Shown: positions 17,288 through 26,619 of the stretch, piece after piece
Layout: each line of letters begins with the position of its first letter
How positions within the stretch are numbered: the stretch's first letter is position 1
Notes under the pieces: generated by a model
Told to the model about the DNA's origin: nothing
The model's input: only the letters and a program-made list of their open reading frames with translations
Databases searched by the model: none
Assembly: GCA_014240065.1 (NCBI GenBank)
Contig: JAAZXR010000020.1
Span: 1 to 64,000, forward strand
Direction of reading: 5' to 3'
Source of the DNA: Myxococcales bacterium
GTDB lineage: Bacteria; Myxococcota_A; Polyangia; Nannocystales; Nannocystaceae
DNA: 64,000 nucleotides
Made by a program: the position numbers and the translations under genes

Positions 17288-18664
17288 GTGCCGTGTGTAG
17301 GTTCTCGATTGCCAGGGCGAAGGACTGCCGCCGCGGTCTTGGCTGCCGCCATCTTGAGCTGCGGCCCGAGCGATCAGGTCGCGCCGCTCCAGGGCTTGTA
17401 CCAGCCGTCAGGGCTGGCGCTGGCGCCTGGCGGTCGGTATCTGACCGTCGCAAACGGCAACCTCGACGGCAGATGGGAGGCGTCGTCGGTCGTGTTTGTC
17501 GATCTTGAGGGCCTGAGCCGGGGGGTCGGATCGCCCCTCTCGTCGGAGGCAGAGCTCTCGACGTCGCTCCCGTGCTACGAGGGGGCGACGGCGTTGGATC
17601 CGGCGTCGTGCTCGGCCGAGCTGTTGATCCGCTCCGACGCGTCGATCGCTGTCACCAGCGGCGCCGTGTCGGTGGCGTGGCAGCCGACCTCAGGTCCGGA
17701 CACGACGTCGCGGCTGTTCGTGGTGAGTCGGGGCGGCGATGGCCAGGTCGTCTGGGCGGACGCCCAGGGGCTGACCTCGGACCTCATGTCAGTGGAGTGC
17801 GGACAGGGGGCTGGTGGACGCTGCGGCGAACAGCACAGGATCCCAGGGGTGAGCTCGAATCCGGCGAGTATTAATGTTTCGCCCGGGGGCGCGCCGATCG
17901 CCGTGATCCCTCACCTCGAGGGGGGACGCCTCACGCTCTTGGATTTGCAAGGGCCCGGCGGTCCGGAGGTGGTCGACGTGGAGTCAGGATTTTTCCAGAC
18001 CGACCCCACCAACGGGACCGACCTCGCGGGTGGATTCGATGTCGCGCTGCGCGCCTGCGCGTCCCCCGATAACGCGCCGGTGAGCACGTTGGATTGTGAG
18101 CGCCCCATGCTCTACGCCTCCGAGCGATATTGGTGGGGGTTGAGGAGCTTTGAGGTCGCGCTCGGGCTCGACATCCTCATCCCGGGGACACGGGTGGAGC
18201 TTGAATCGAGCGCCAGCGTGCAGACACCGACGCGCCCGATCGGCGGAGGCGTGGCCTTCGAAGATCCCAGCGTCGGTCACCGCCTCCTCTACGTGCAGAC
18301 CACACCTCCAACGCTGCTCAGAATCGACACCTCCCTCGACGAGGGCGGGCGGCCACTCAACAAAATCCTCGGCGGGGTGCCGCTGTGCGCCAACCCGAAC
18401 CACGTGAAGGTCTTCACCCCAGAAACGGGAGAGCGCTTGGCTCTGGTCAGCTGCTTTGACGCGGATCGAGTGGCGATAATCTCGCTCGACACATGGAGCC
18501 AAGTGGCGGCGGTCCCGACGGGACGAGGCCCCGACGAGATCGCCGTGGATCCGGCGCGGGCGCTCGCATATGTTGCAAATGCAAAAGATTCATCCTTGTC
18601 GGTGGTCGAGCTGAATTCAACGTCGGCCGCCTACCTGCGTGAGGTGGCGAGGGTGGGGCCATAA
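17288..18664 (+). CDS. Lipoprotein with beta-propeller (YncE-like) repeats
   Basis: From the GTG at 17288 the protein has an Arg-rich n-region, a hydrophobic AAAVLAAAIL stretch and lipobox ILSC, so it is a likely lipoprotein of about 458 residues. The body has propeller-type strands such as GLALAPGGRYLTVAN near the N-terminus and GRGPDEIAVDPARALAYVAN near the C-terminus, as in YncE/lactonase-type surface proteins. The frame is open to 17207, but that extra sequence would bury the signal peptide. No enzyme motif is visible. It follows the export genes with a gap of about 110 bases. Confidence 0.75.
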   Translation: MPCVGSRLPGRRTAAAVLAAAILSCGPSDQVAPLQGLYQPSGLALAPGGRYLTVANGNLDGRWEASSVVFVDLEGLSRGVGSPLSSEAELSTSLPCYEGATALDPASCSAELLIRSDASIAVTSGAVSVAWQPTSGPDTTSRLFVVSRGGDGQVVWADAQGLTSDLMSVECGQGAGGRCGEQHRIPGVSSNPASINVSPGGAPIAVIPHLEGGRLTLLDLQGPGGPEVVDVESGFFQTDPTNGTDLAGGFDVALRACASPDNAPVSTLDCERPMLYASERYWWGLRSFEVALGLDILIPGTRVELESSASVQTPTRPIGGGVAFEDPSVGHRLLYVQTTPPTLLRIDTSLDEGGRPLNKILGGVPLCANPNHVKVFTPETGERLALVSCFDADRVAIISLDTWSQVAAVPTGRGPDEIAVDPARALAYVANAKDSSLSVVELNSTSAAYLREVARVGP

Positions 18665-18793
18665 GAGGCCGTGGGCTGGGGTTTAACCCTCGGACGCGCG
18701 CGGCCTACCGGGGGGGTGTCCTGCATGGGGCCGTCTCGGTGGGTTCGCGTACAGAGGCTCAAGAGTGTGGCCAGATGGTCGAATCGTGAACGT

Positions 18794-19537
18794 ATGCGCC
18801 CGCCTCCACAGCAGCGAAACAACCGAGTTTGGTCCGCTGCGCTGCTAGTCGGTTCCCTGGTCTTGGGGGGCTGCGGCGCCGTGCAGCGAGACACCTATCA
18901 CACCCGCGTTGTGTACACGGCCGAGGATGAGAGCTTCATGATGGAGTTCATCTCGCCGCCGTGGGAGCTGATCGCGGAGAGCTCGACGTCTGTGCGACTC
19001 GAGATCGCGGCGGAGATTTTTGGAGCGTCGATCAAGGACGCCCCCCCGACACACGTGCTGATCGCCGGGGCTGTCGACGGGGCGGCCGGGTTCGATAGCA
19101 TCATCGAAGAGCTTGGATTTGGGGACATCGGGGCGGACCTCCCGGACATCCCGGACCTCCCGGACTTCCCGGACCTCCCGGACCTCCCGGACCTCCCGGG
19201 CGAGGAAGAGACGGGGATCCCCGCCTATCTTCTCGACGTGGACTTGTCGAATCACCGGGACGTGGCCTTCGCGGAGCTTCGCTACTTGACCGAGGAGCTC
19301 GGCGGGCTGGTCGTCAACGGCCTCACGCCGTTCATCACAGACAGCGGTGAGGGGGGAGTCGTCTTCCAGGTGGGAATCGAGCCGGGGGTCTTCGTGCGGA
19401 GCTTCTATTTTGATCGAGGACAGGACGCGGCGCTGCGGGTCGGTGTGGCCTCGCTGTTTCAGCTTCAGACGACCGACATGGACCTGATGATCAAGCGGGT
19501 GCAGAGCGATCGCGCGATGGAGGAGCAGTCACAGTGA
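18794..19537 (+). CDS. Lipoprotein of unknown function with LPD tandem repeats
   Basis: The ATG at 18794 gives a 247-residue protein with a basic start (MRPPPQQRNNRVW), a hydrophobic core and lipobox LGGC. A tandem run of Leu/Ile/Phe-Pro-Asp triplets, seven in a row, occupies about residues 115-136 and is encoded by near-identical 9-base units. Flanking domains are not recognised. The frame is open to 18671 without a sensible signal peptide. The stop overlaps the next gene's GTG, so the two are probably co-translated and may act together in the cell envelope. Confidence 0.7.
   Translation: MRPPPQQRNNRVWSAALLVGSLVLGGCGAVQRDTYHTRVVYTAEDESFMMEFISPPWELIAESSTSVRLEIAAEIFGASIKDAPPTHVLIAGAVDGAAGFDSIIEELGFGDIGADLPDIPDLPDFPDLPDLPDLPGEEETGIPAYLLDVDLSNHRDVAFAELRYLTEELGGLVVNGLTPFITDSGEGGVVFQVGIEPGVFVRSFYFDRGQDAALRVGVASLFQLQTTDMDLMIKRVQSDRAMEEQSQ
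19138..19200 (+). repeat. 9-base tandem repeat inside the lipoprotein gene
   Basis: The unit CCGGACCTC, with ATC and TTC variants at the last codon, is repeated seven times in tandem and codes for Pro-Asp-Leu/Ile/Phe. Such short in-frame repeats can change copy number without a frameshift. Confidence 0.85.
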
Positions 19538-20409
19538 GCTTCGCCGCGAACATCGTGGCGGTGGCGTTGGTCATGGGCCCCCCGATGTTACCCCCGAAGC
19601 AGGGTGGCAGGGAGCCCGCGCCAGAGCCCCCCGTGCGCGCGGCGGTCTCAGCCTCGGGCGCCTCCGCCGACCCCGAAGTAGATCTACCGCGAGAGTTTCG
19701 AGATCCGGCGACGCTGAGCACCGCCACGGAAGACAAGCCCGACACGGCCGTCGTGGTCGTCGCCCCCGACGAGCCCCCACCGGTGGGCACGGTCGGTGAT
19801 CCACGGGTGGACCGCGCGACGAGTGTGGAAGGCGCGACGGGCCCTGGGGTGCTGGAGTACGAGACGCTCACGGCGGTTCGGACGGCGGAGCCGGCCCAGC
19901 CCAGCGGGAAGCTGACCTTTCAACGCGGGAAGCCGCCTCCGGAGAAGAGCGCCATGCTCGTCATCGGTTATCGCCAGTTCGCCATTCGCGACGGGCTCGA
20001 TCGCGATCAGACGTGGCATCTCGTCGGACTTGAGATCGCGCCAGTGCGTCGCTACGTGCGTTTTACGCTGCATACGGAGGTGGGGGTGGAAGGCGGAGAG
20101 GCTGCCACTGGGGAAGACCGCGCGGATCTGATGGTCCTCCAGAAGGTTGGACTTGGCATGCAGTATCCGTACTGGGTGACGCCATTTGTCGAGGCGCAAG
20201 TGGGCGTGGGCGCGGCCAGGATCGAGCTGTTTGAGCGGAATGATCTCGCGGCGATCTACACGGTTGGGCTCGACGCGGGTGTGCAGTGGGCGCTGCTCAA
20301 GCACCTGTATTTTGTAGGGAGCGTGGGCTGGATTCGCCCTTACTTCGCGGCGACGGGAACCACCGTGTACTCCGACCAGGTCACCTTTCGGGTGGGGATC
20401 GGATTCTAG
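19534..20409 (+). CDS. Predicted outer-membrane beta-barrel protein
   Basis: Starting at GTG 19534 (overlapping the preceding lipoprotein gene), the 291-residue protein has a hydrophobic start (FAANIVAVALVMGPPM), a Pro/Ala/Asp-rich low-complexity linker to about residue 135, then amphipathic strands (SAMLVIGYRQFAIRD, then VGLGMQYPYWVTPFVEAQVG). It ends VTFRVGIGF; a terminal Phe is typical of BAM substrates. The barrel call is inferred from strand pattern, not from a named family. Confidence 0.6.
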   Translation: MSFAANIVAVALVMGPPMLPPKQGGREPAPEPPVRAAVSASGASADPEVDLPREFRDPATLSTATEDKPDTAVVVVAPDEPPPVGTVGDPRVDRATSVEGATGPGVLEYETLTAVRTAEPAQPSGKLTFQRGKPPPEKSAMLVIGYRQFAIRDGLDRDQTWHLVGLEIAPVRRYVRFTLHTEVGVEGGEAATGEDRADLMVLQKVGLGMQYPYWVTPFVEAQVGVGAARIELFERNDLAAIYTVGLDAGVQWALLKHLYFVGSVGWIRPYFAATGTTVYSDQVTFRVGIGF

Positions 20410-20463
20410 CGAGTCCTCACGCTCATTTTTTTGGGCGGGCAACCGGTGGTTGTAACCTAGGCC

Positions 20464-21111
20464 GTGGCTTCGGGGTGGGCAGAGAGCAGGACAACGCGAC
20501 GCGATGAGCGGAGCCGACCGCGCGGCCCCGCCCGCGAGCGGGTGGTGGCGTGGGAGTCCATCGGCCTGCGCTTGTTGTTCGCGGCGGTGACGTTGGGGTG
20601 GGGGGCCGAGGCGCTCGTGGACGCGGCGGCGCGCGCCGTGACAATTGGCTACACACAGCTCGGGACGCCCGCGCCTGAATCTGTGAGCACCTCGTCGTTG
20701 CACGTGGCGCTCGCGGCTGTCGCGGGCGAGGGCGCGACACATCTCGCGCTGACGGTGGGGCTCGCGATCGCCGTCTTCGGTTCGGGATTCGTCGCCTCCG
20801 CGGTGAGCGTGGGCGCGCATCACGGGAGGTTGAAGCGTGACAGGCGAGCGCCGACCCGCGCGGGTCGTCGGGGAGGGATGGGGCCGAGCGGGCTCGCGCT
20901 GGTGCTGGTGAGCGGCTGCAGCGTGGGGGTGGTCGCGAGCGCGGCGCGGGCTGGGCTGGCGGCAGCGGGCGCGGTGTTGCCGCTGGTGATCGGGTGGCTC
21001 ATCGTGGTCACGGGGCTGTTCGGCGGGTGGTTCGTCGGCCAAGGCGTGCTGCGCCACGGGGATCGGGGCACCCGGGAAGGCGCCGATGATCCGACGGGGA
21101 CCGCGGACTAG
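20464..21111 (+). CDS. Multi-pass membrane protein, possibly FlhB-membrane-domain-like
   Basis: The GTG start at 20464 gives 215 residues: a basic N-terminus rich in Arg, then about four hydrophobic segments (roughly residues 33-55, 80-118, 142-160 and 165-190) and a short charged tail. Length and layout resemble the membrane half of FlhB/SctU without its autocleaving NPTH domain, and a fliOPQR-like set lies 3.3 kb upstream, but the sequence similarity I can see is weak. It may equally be an unrelated membrane protein. priA starts 14 bases downstream. Confidence 0.45.
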   Translation: MASGWAESRTTRRDERSRPRGPARERVVAWESIGLRLLFAAVTLGWGAEALVDAAARAVTIGYTQLGTPAPESVSTSSLHVALAAVAGEGATHLALTVGLAIAVFGSGFVASAVSVGAHHGRLKRDRRAPTRAGRRGGMGPSGLALVLVSGCSVGVVASAARAGLAAAGAVLPLVIGWLIVVTGLFGGWFVGQGVLRHGDRGTREGADDPTGTAD

Positions 21112-21125
21112 GGTAGGATCGAGCC

Positions 21126-23660
21126 ATGCCCCGCTTCGTAGACGTCGCAGTGCCCGTCGCGCTCGACCAGGCGTTTACCTACGGGGTGCCGCCGGCGCTC
21201 GACGACGTGATCGCGCCGGGCATGCGCATCCTTGTCCCCTTCGGGCGCCGCGTCTTGGTGGGGGTCGCGCTCGGTTGGCGGGACGAGGCGCCGGTGGAGA
21301 AGGTCAAGCAGGTGCTCGACGTGCTCGACGAACCAGAGCATCCGGCGCTGATCCCGTCGGTCCTCACGCTGTGCATGTGGATCAGCGACTACTACCTCTC
21401 GCCGATCGGTGAGGTCTGCAGGCTGGCCCTTCCGGGGTTGCTCGCGGCGGGCGACGCTCGCGTCGCCAACGTGACGGAGCGTGGGATCCGCCGGCTCGAA
21501 GGCGAGGGCGCCCCGCTCTTGGCGGGGATGGACGGTGAGGCGGTGGCGCTCTCATCGGGCGCGAAGCGACTTCTTGAGGCGCTCGTCGCCGCGGGGGATG
21601 ACGGCTGTACGGTGGGTGTGCTCGCGGCGTTGCGCCCGCCCATTCAAGGGCCGCTCGCTCGCCTCGCGGAGCTTGAGCAGGAGGGGTTCGCGGTCTCGCG
21701 GTGGGCGGATGACGCGAGAGGGCAGGCGCGAATGGAGCTGCATCTACGGGCGAGCGAGGCGGTTCGTGACGATGGCATCGACGAAGAGGCGCTGCGAAAG
21801 CTGCTCGGTCGTAGCAAGAAGCGCCGGGCCTTGCTCGACGTGTTGATGACCCAAGAGGGAGACACCTGGGTCTCGGCGTCGGAGCTCCGCGGCGCCTTCC
21901 CGCGCTGGAAGACGCTGCTCGCGCCGCTCGTGGAGGCGGCCATCGTGGAGACCTGTGAGCTCCCGAGGAAGACCGACCCCTTCGATATACAAGCGGAGGA
22001 GTCAGCCGAGCCTCAATCGTTGACCGGGGAGCAAAGCTCGGCCCTTGAGGCGCTGTTGCTCGCGCGTGAGGGCGGCTTCGCGACGCACCTGCTCCACGGG
22101 ATCACCGGGAGTGGCAAGACCGAGGTGTACCTCCAGCTGATCGACAAGATCCGCGCGGATGGGGGAGGGGCCATCGTGCTCGTGCCGGAGATCTCGCTGA
22201 CGCCGCAGGTGTCGAGTCGGTTTCGGGCTCGGTTCGGTGACGATGTCGCGGTGCTCCACAGCGGCCTCACGCCGCGGCAGCGGTTGGACGCATGGCACGA
22301 GATCCGGCGCGGTGATCGGCGCATCGTGATCGGGGCGCGGTCCGCTGTCTTCGCGCCGGTGCACGATCTTCAGGTGATCGTCACGGATGAAGAGCACGAC
22401 GGCTCGTTCAAACAAGAAGATGGCGTCCGCTACCACGCCCGTGACGTCGGCATGATTCGCGCGCGGGCCGTGGGGGCGCTCGTCGTATTGGGCTCCGCGA
22501 CCCCGTCCCTCGAGAGCTACAAGAAAGCCCATGAGGGCGGCTACGGCCTCTCGGAGTTGAAGGAGCGGCCGACGCCTCGACCGCTCCCCGAGGTGGAGAT
22601 CCTCCATCTCAAGTCTCACAGGGTCGCGCCAGACTCGCTGCTGTCGGCGCGGCTCAAGTCTGCGCTGCTCGAGACGGTGGAGCGAGGGGAGCAGGCGATC
22701 TTGTTCTTGAACCGGCGCGGATTTACGACGATGCTCAGCTGCCACTCGTGCGGGGCGATGCAGCAGTGTCCGGACTGCTCGGCGCCGTCCATGACCTTCC
22801 ATCAGGGTCGCAATCGGCTCATGTGCCACCTGTGTGGGTACGTCCACGGCGCCCCCACCCACTGCCTCGCGTGCAAGAAGCCGACCTTGGAGCACGGCGC
22901 CGCTGGGACTGAGCGGGTGGAGAAATCGCTCGAACAAGAACTCACGGGGGTCCGCATCGCGCGGCTCGACCGCGACACGGGCCGCGGGCGTCGGCTGCTC
23001 ACGACGCTCGAACGATTTCGGGCGCGGGAGGCCGACGTGCTCGTGGGGACTCAGATGCTCTCCAAGGGGCATGACTTCCCTGGCGTGACGTTGGTCGGCA
23101 TCTTGCGCGGAGACCACGGCCTCTCCCTCCCCGATCTGCGCGCGTCCGAGCGCGTGTTCCAGCTGCTGACTCAAGTCTCTGGCCGCGCCGGTCGCGGCGA
23201 CCGCCCCGGGCGGGTCATCGTGCAGACGTGGTTGGTCGATCACCCCGCCATCGCGCACGCCGCCAATCACGACTTCCACGCGTTCGCCGAGGACGAGCTT
23301 GAACGCCGCGCGGCCCTCGGGAACCCGCCGTTTGGGCACCTGGCTCTGGTCCGCGTCTCGGGACTCGACGCCGGCGAGGTGCGCGACCGGATCGAGGGGC
23401 TCGCGCGTCATTGTCGCGAGGACGCCACGCGGGCCTCGGTGAACGAGGAGGGCTCGCCGCGGATCTTGGTGCTAGGGCCGGTCGCGGCGCCTATCGAGCG
23501 CCTGAATCGCAAGTACCGATGGCAGCTGCTGCTCCGCGCGGATGATCGTCCCGCCTTGCGGTGGCTCCTTGGGCGCGTACGGTCGGCTCTCGGTTTGAGA
23601 GGATCGGGGCCGCGCGCGACGGTGGCCACCGTCGATGTCGATCCGCACTCCATGATGTAG
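21126..23660 (+). CDS. priA: Primosomal replication-restart helicase PriA
   Basis: PriA recognises stalled forks and reloads the replicative helicase. The 844 residues contain the N-terminal 3'-end-binding domain (FVDVAVPVALDQAFTYGVP), a winged-helix region, Walker A GITGSGKTE at about residue 325, the DEEH box at about 421, and the cysteine-rich zinc domain at about 540-590 (CHSCG, CPDC, CHLCG, CLAC). It ends with the PriA C-terminal domain. It is longer than E. coli PriA (732). Confidence 0.96.
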   Translation: MPRFVDVAVPVALDQAFTYGVPPALDDVIAPGMRILVPFGRRVLVGVALGWRDEAPVEKVKQVLDVLDEPEHPALIPSVLTLCMWISDYYLSPIGEVCRLALPGLLAAGDARVANVTERGIRRLEGEGAPLLAGMDGEAVALSSGAKRLLEALVAAGDDGCTVGVLAALRPPIQGPLARLAELEQEGFAVSRWADDARGQARMELHLRASEAVRDDGIDEEALRKLLGRSKKRRALLDVLMTQEGDTWVSASELRGAFPRWKTLLAPLVEAAIVETCELPRKTDPFDIQAEESAEPQSLTGEQSSALEALLLAREGGFATHLLHGITGSGKTEVYLQLIDKIRADGGGAIVLVPEISLTPQVSSRFRARFGDDVAVLHSGLTPRQRLDAWHEIRRGDRRIVIGARSAVFAPVHDLQVIVTDEEHDGSFKQEDGVRYHARDVGMIRARAVGALVVLGSATPSLESYKKAHEGGYGLSELKERPTPRPLPEVEILHLKSHRVAPDSLLSARLKSALLETVERGEQAILFLNRRGFTTMLSCHSCGAMQQCPDCSAPSMTFHQGRNRLMCHLCGYVHGAPTHCLACKKPTLEHGAAGTERVEKSLEQELTGVRIARLDRDTGRGRRLLTTLERFRAREADVLVGTQMLSKGHDFPGVTLVGILRGDHGLSLPDLRASERVFQLLTQVSGRAGRGDRPGRVIVQTWLVDHPAIAHAANHDFHAFAEDELERRAALGNPPFGHLALVRVSGLDAGEVRDRIEGLARHCREDATRASVNEEGSPRILVLGPVAAPIERLNRKYRWQLLLRADDRPALRWLLGRVRSALGLRGSGPRATVATVDVDPHSMM

Positions 23661-23672
23661 GTTCGGCGTCGA

Positions 23673-25502
23673 ATGGTGCCCGCGGGGGGCGAAAAGGAGT
23701 ATCATGGGGACGCGTTGCCACCCGAAGTTCTCATCGTCGGCGATGCCTCCAATCAACGCAGCCTCATCCGTGCGGTGAAGGAGGCCAGTTACGAGGTCAC
23801 CCTCTGCGCAGCCGTAGAGTTGGAGGACCGCATGGCGAGCCCGCCGCCGCCGGAGATGGCGATTTTGTGCATCTCGGATATCCAAGTTGAGCGCGTGCTG
23901 GGTCGCCTTCGCAGGACGCGGGCGGGAGCAGCGGTGCCTGTCATCTTGTGTGGATCCTACGGGGGAGACGTGCCGACGATGGACGACGCGCTGGAGCTCG
24001 GGGCTGATTTCTTCTTGGAAGAGCCGATCGACGGCGCGGTGCTCAAAGAGGCGCTGATTCAGCTGGCGGGTCTACCAGGGTCGGACGCGCAAGACGCGGT
24101 CGCGCCACGAGCGGGGACGACGAGCGGAGGTGACATCGGGAGGTACGCCGATCCACCCGGCGGGGAGGAGCCGCTCGACGAGTCGCTCCTCGATGCGGCG
24201 TTCTCAGACAGCCTCGGTCCTGCTGAGTCCGGGGGCGCAGGCGTCGAGGTGCCTCGACTGGGGGAGCATCCGAGCGCGTCCGAGTTTCAACTCGATCTCG
24301 ACGGCGAGGATGACGACGCCCCGTCGCCCGAGTCCTCGCGAGAGACCTGGTCCGATGGTGCATCCTCCGGGGCCAACGGAGGGGCGGCGGCCGAGCGCGA
24401 CGGGGGACGCTCCCGCAGCCGCGCCCACGCGCCCGAGCAGGGCCGCCTCGAAGAGACGTGCGTCCCAGAGCTGCTCTGGGGCCTGTTCCGATCCCATGGG
24501 ACCGCGCGCGTCCACCTGGAGCGCGACGACGTGGTCAAGGAGATATGGGTGGTGCGCGGGCACCCACGCTTCGCGACCAGCAGCGAGCCCTCGGATCGGC
24601 TGATCGAGCTGCTCGGTCGCCGTTCGCTGATCCCCGCCGAGAAACTGGAGACGGCGCGAACCCTGGTCGGACGTGACGAGCGCCGCGCGGGTGAGGTGCT
24701 CGTGGAGGCAGGCTTCCTCAAGGATGAGGAATTTGACGCGCTCTTGTCGGAACATCTCGTCGCCATCGTGTGGTCTGTGCTGGGCTGGACCAAGGGGCGC
24801 TTCGAGGTCTTCCACGGGGAAGAGGTGGACGAACCCACCCAGATCAAGTCTCCGCTCGCGCCGCTGCTCATCGAAGGCCTCGCGTACTACACGGACCGCC
24901 GGGATCTGGAGCGCTGGATCGGGTCGATGGGCCAACGCACCGCGCTCAAAGAGCGCTTGCAGGCGCCGCAGGGCTTTGACCAAGTCGCCGCAGAGTTCGG
25001 GCTCAGCGGCATGCACGTGGCGTGGATGCGTCGCCTCGGCGGGAGCGACAGCCTCGCGACCATGTCCACGCGGGCTCACGACGGGCAGGGGTTGCTCGCG
25101 TTGGTGTACGTGCTCGCCCTCGAGGGGTTGATCTCCATCACGACGGTGCGCGCCGATCGTCGCGGACATCGTTCCTCAGAGCACATCGACGAGGACCGCA
25201 TCGCCGCGAGGATGCGCCTCGTGCGAGACGGGAACTACTTCGCGCTGCTAGGCCTCGGCGCGGACGCGCGGCCGATGGAGGTGCGTCGGGCGTTTCACGA
25301 GCTGTCGCAGACATTTCAGCCCTCGGCCATTGAACCTGCCGTGCGAAGTCGCCGCGCGGACGACCTCGTGGAGCTGCGCGCGGCGCTGATGGAGGCGATG
25401 GAGGTGCTCTCGGACGAGGTGTTGCGCAGCGCCTACCTCGCACATTTTGAGCCCGAGCCCGAGACGCTCGGGGAGCAGCCCGACGAGACCTCGTCGTCGT
25501 GA
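23673..25502 (+). CDS. Pseudo-receiver / DUF4388 (PATAN) / J-like domain protein
   Basis: The 609-residue protein begins with a receiver-like fold (about residues 17-130, PEVLIVGDASNQRSLIRAV), but the phosphoacceptor position reads AILCIS and the switch Lys is replaced (FLEEPID), so it is probably not phosphorylated. An acidic linker follows, then a DUF4388/PATAN domain (about 250-400, GRLEETCVPELLWGLFRSHG). Near 520-575 is a J-like helix pair (YFALLGLGADARPMEVRRAF) with no HPD tripeptide. Such combinations are common in myxobacterial-type signalling proteins. It starts 12 bases after priA. Confidence 0.7.
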   Translation: MVPAGGEKEYHGDALPPEVLIVGDASNQRSLIRAVKEASYEVTLCAAVELEDRMASPPPPEMAILCISDIQVERVLGRLRRTRAGAAVPVILCGSYGGDVPTMDDALELGADFFLEEPIDGAVLKEALIQLAGLPGSDAQDAVAPRAGTTSGGDIGRYADPPGGEEPLDESLLDAAFSDSLGPAESGGAGVEVPRLGEHPSASEFQLDLDGEDDDAPSPESSRETWSDGASSGANGGAAAERDGGRSRSRAHAPEQGRLEETCVPELLWGLFRSHGTARVHLERDDVVKEIWVVRGHPRFATSSEPSDRLIELLGRRSLIPAEKLETARTLVGRDERRAGEVLVEAGFLKDEEFDALLSEHLVAIVWSVLGWTKGRFEVFHGEEVDEPTQIKSPLAPLLIEGLAYYTDRRDLERWIGSMGQRTALKERLQAPQGFDQVAAEFGLSGMHVAWMRRLGGSDSLATMSTRAHDGQGLLALVYVLALEGLISITTVRADRRGHRSSEHIDEDRIAARMRLVRDGNYFALLGLGADARPMEVRRAFHELSQTFQPSAIEPAVRSRRADDLVELRAALMEAMEVLSDEVLRSAYLAHFEPEPETLGEQPDETSSS

Positions 25503-25636
25503 GTGGGCCGTCGCGGACCGTCTCCTCATGGCGGCGCGCGGCGTAACCCTCGTGATGACGCGGGCGTGGGGGCTCGCGGGGACTCCAGGCGAGAGGTGGG
25601 AGCGTCGGCGCGCGCAGGAATCTGATAGAAGGGAGC

Positions 25637-26566
25637 ATGTCGCGGATCTCCGCCGTCTTCATGGGCTCTCCAGACTTCGCCGTGCCGTGCTTGCAGGCGA
25701 CGGCGGCCCGCTGTGAGTTGCGGGCGGTGGTGACCCAGCCTGACCGCCCTGCCGGGCGAGGACGCAAGCTGGTGGCGCCGGCGGTGAAGCTCGCCGCAGA
25801 GGCGATGGATGTCCCCGTGTGGCAGCCCATGAAGGTGCGCGACGGGACGCTCGCGGCGCGACTTCGCGATCTTGAGGTGGATGTGGTCATCGTGGTGGCC
25901 TACGGGCGCATCCTGCCGTTGGACGTGCTCTCGGCGCCCACGCACGGGTGTATCAACGTGCACGGCTCCTTGCTCCCGCGATGGCGAGGGGCGGCGCCGA
26001 TCCAGCGAGCGGTCCTCGCCGGCGACGCGGTGACGGGGATCTCCATCATGCAGATGGATGAGGGCTGCGACACGGGGCCTGTGTTCGAGCGCACCGAGAC
26101 CGACATCCTCCCGGGCGAGACCGCGGGGGCGCTGTTCGAGCGTCTGTCGCCCATGGCGGGCGCCTGCCTTGAGAAGTTTTTGTCGCGGTTTCCGAAGGTG
26201 GCCCCCGCCACACCGCAGCCCGCCGCGGGAGCGTTGCACGCGCCGAAGCTTGAGAAGTCGGAGGGGGCGGTGGACTGGACGCGACCGGCGGCCGAGGTGA
26301 TTCAGCACATCTGTGGGATGGACCCTTGGCCTGGTGCGACTGCGACTCGTCTCGATCAGACGCTGAAGCTCTTTGGCGCGGGCGCCTCGTCGAGGGCTTG
26401 TGGCCAACCCGGCGAGGTCGTCGCGGTCGACTCAGACGGCGCGCACGTCTCGTGCGCCGGGGCTTGCGTGCGCATCGACGAGATGCAGCCACCGGGCAAG
26501 CGGCGGATGTCTGTGAGCGCGTATGCTGCGGGGCGCCCGTTCGAGGCCGGTGAGCGGCTGGGCTAG
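25637..26566 (+). CDS. fmt: Methionyl-tRNA formyltransferase
   Basis: Transfers formyl from 10-formyl-THF to Met-tRNA(fMet) for initiation. The 309 residues contain VVTQPDRPAGRGRKL, the active-site blocks CINVHGSLLPRWRGAAPIQRA (Asn and His) and MDEGCDTGPVF (Asp), and a C-terminal OB-like domain. GAAGGGAG lies ahead of the ATG. The 134-base gap before it holds no recognised gene. No def gene is adjacent. Confidence 0.96.
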   Translation: MSRISAVFMGSPDFAVPCLQATAARCELRAVVTQPDRPAGRGRKLVAPAVKLAAEAMDVPVWQPMKVRDGTLAARLRDLEVDVVIVVAYGRILPLDVLSAPTHGCINVHGSLLPRWRGAAPIQRAVLAGDAVTGISIMQMDEGCDTGPVFERTETDILPGETAGALFERLSPMAGACLEKFLSRFPKVAPATPQPAAGALHAPKLEKSEGAVDWTRPAAEVIQHICGMDPWPGATATRLDQTLKLFGAGASSRACGQPGEVVAVDSDGAHVSCAGACVRIDEMQPPGKRRMSVSAYAAGRPFEAGERLG

Positions 26567-26619
26567 CGGCCGCGTCGATCACGAGTGACGGGAGCTGTAC
26601 GTGGCCCTCGGCCCAACGC

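Noticed and set aside
19138-19200. Possible CRISPR-like repeat array
   Set aside because: Units are contiguous 9-mers without spacers and lie in frame in a coding gene.
19684-21057. 457-codon - strand frame opposite the barrel and membrane protein genes
   Set aside because: Repeats of Arg/His/Pro without domain; spans two + strand genes with sensible starts and topology.
25503-25636. Possible RNA gene before fmt
   Set aside because: No tRNA-like cloverleaf or conserved stem could be drawn from the sequence.
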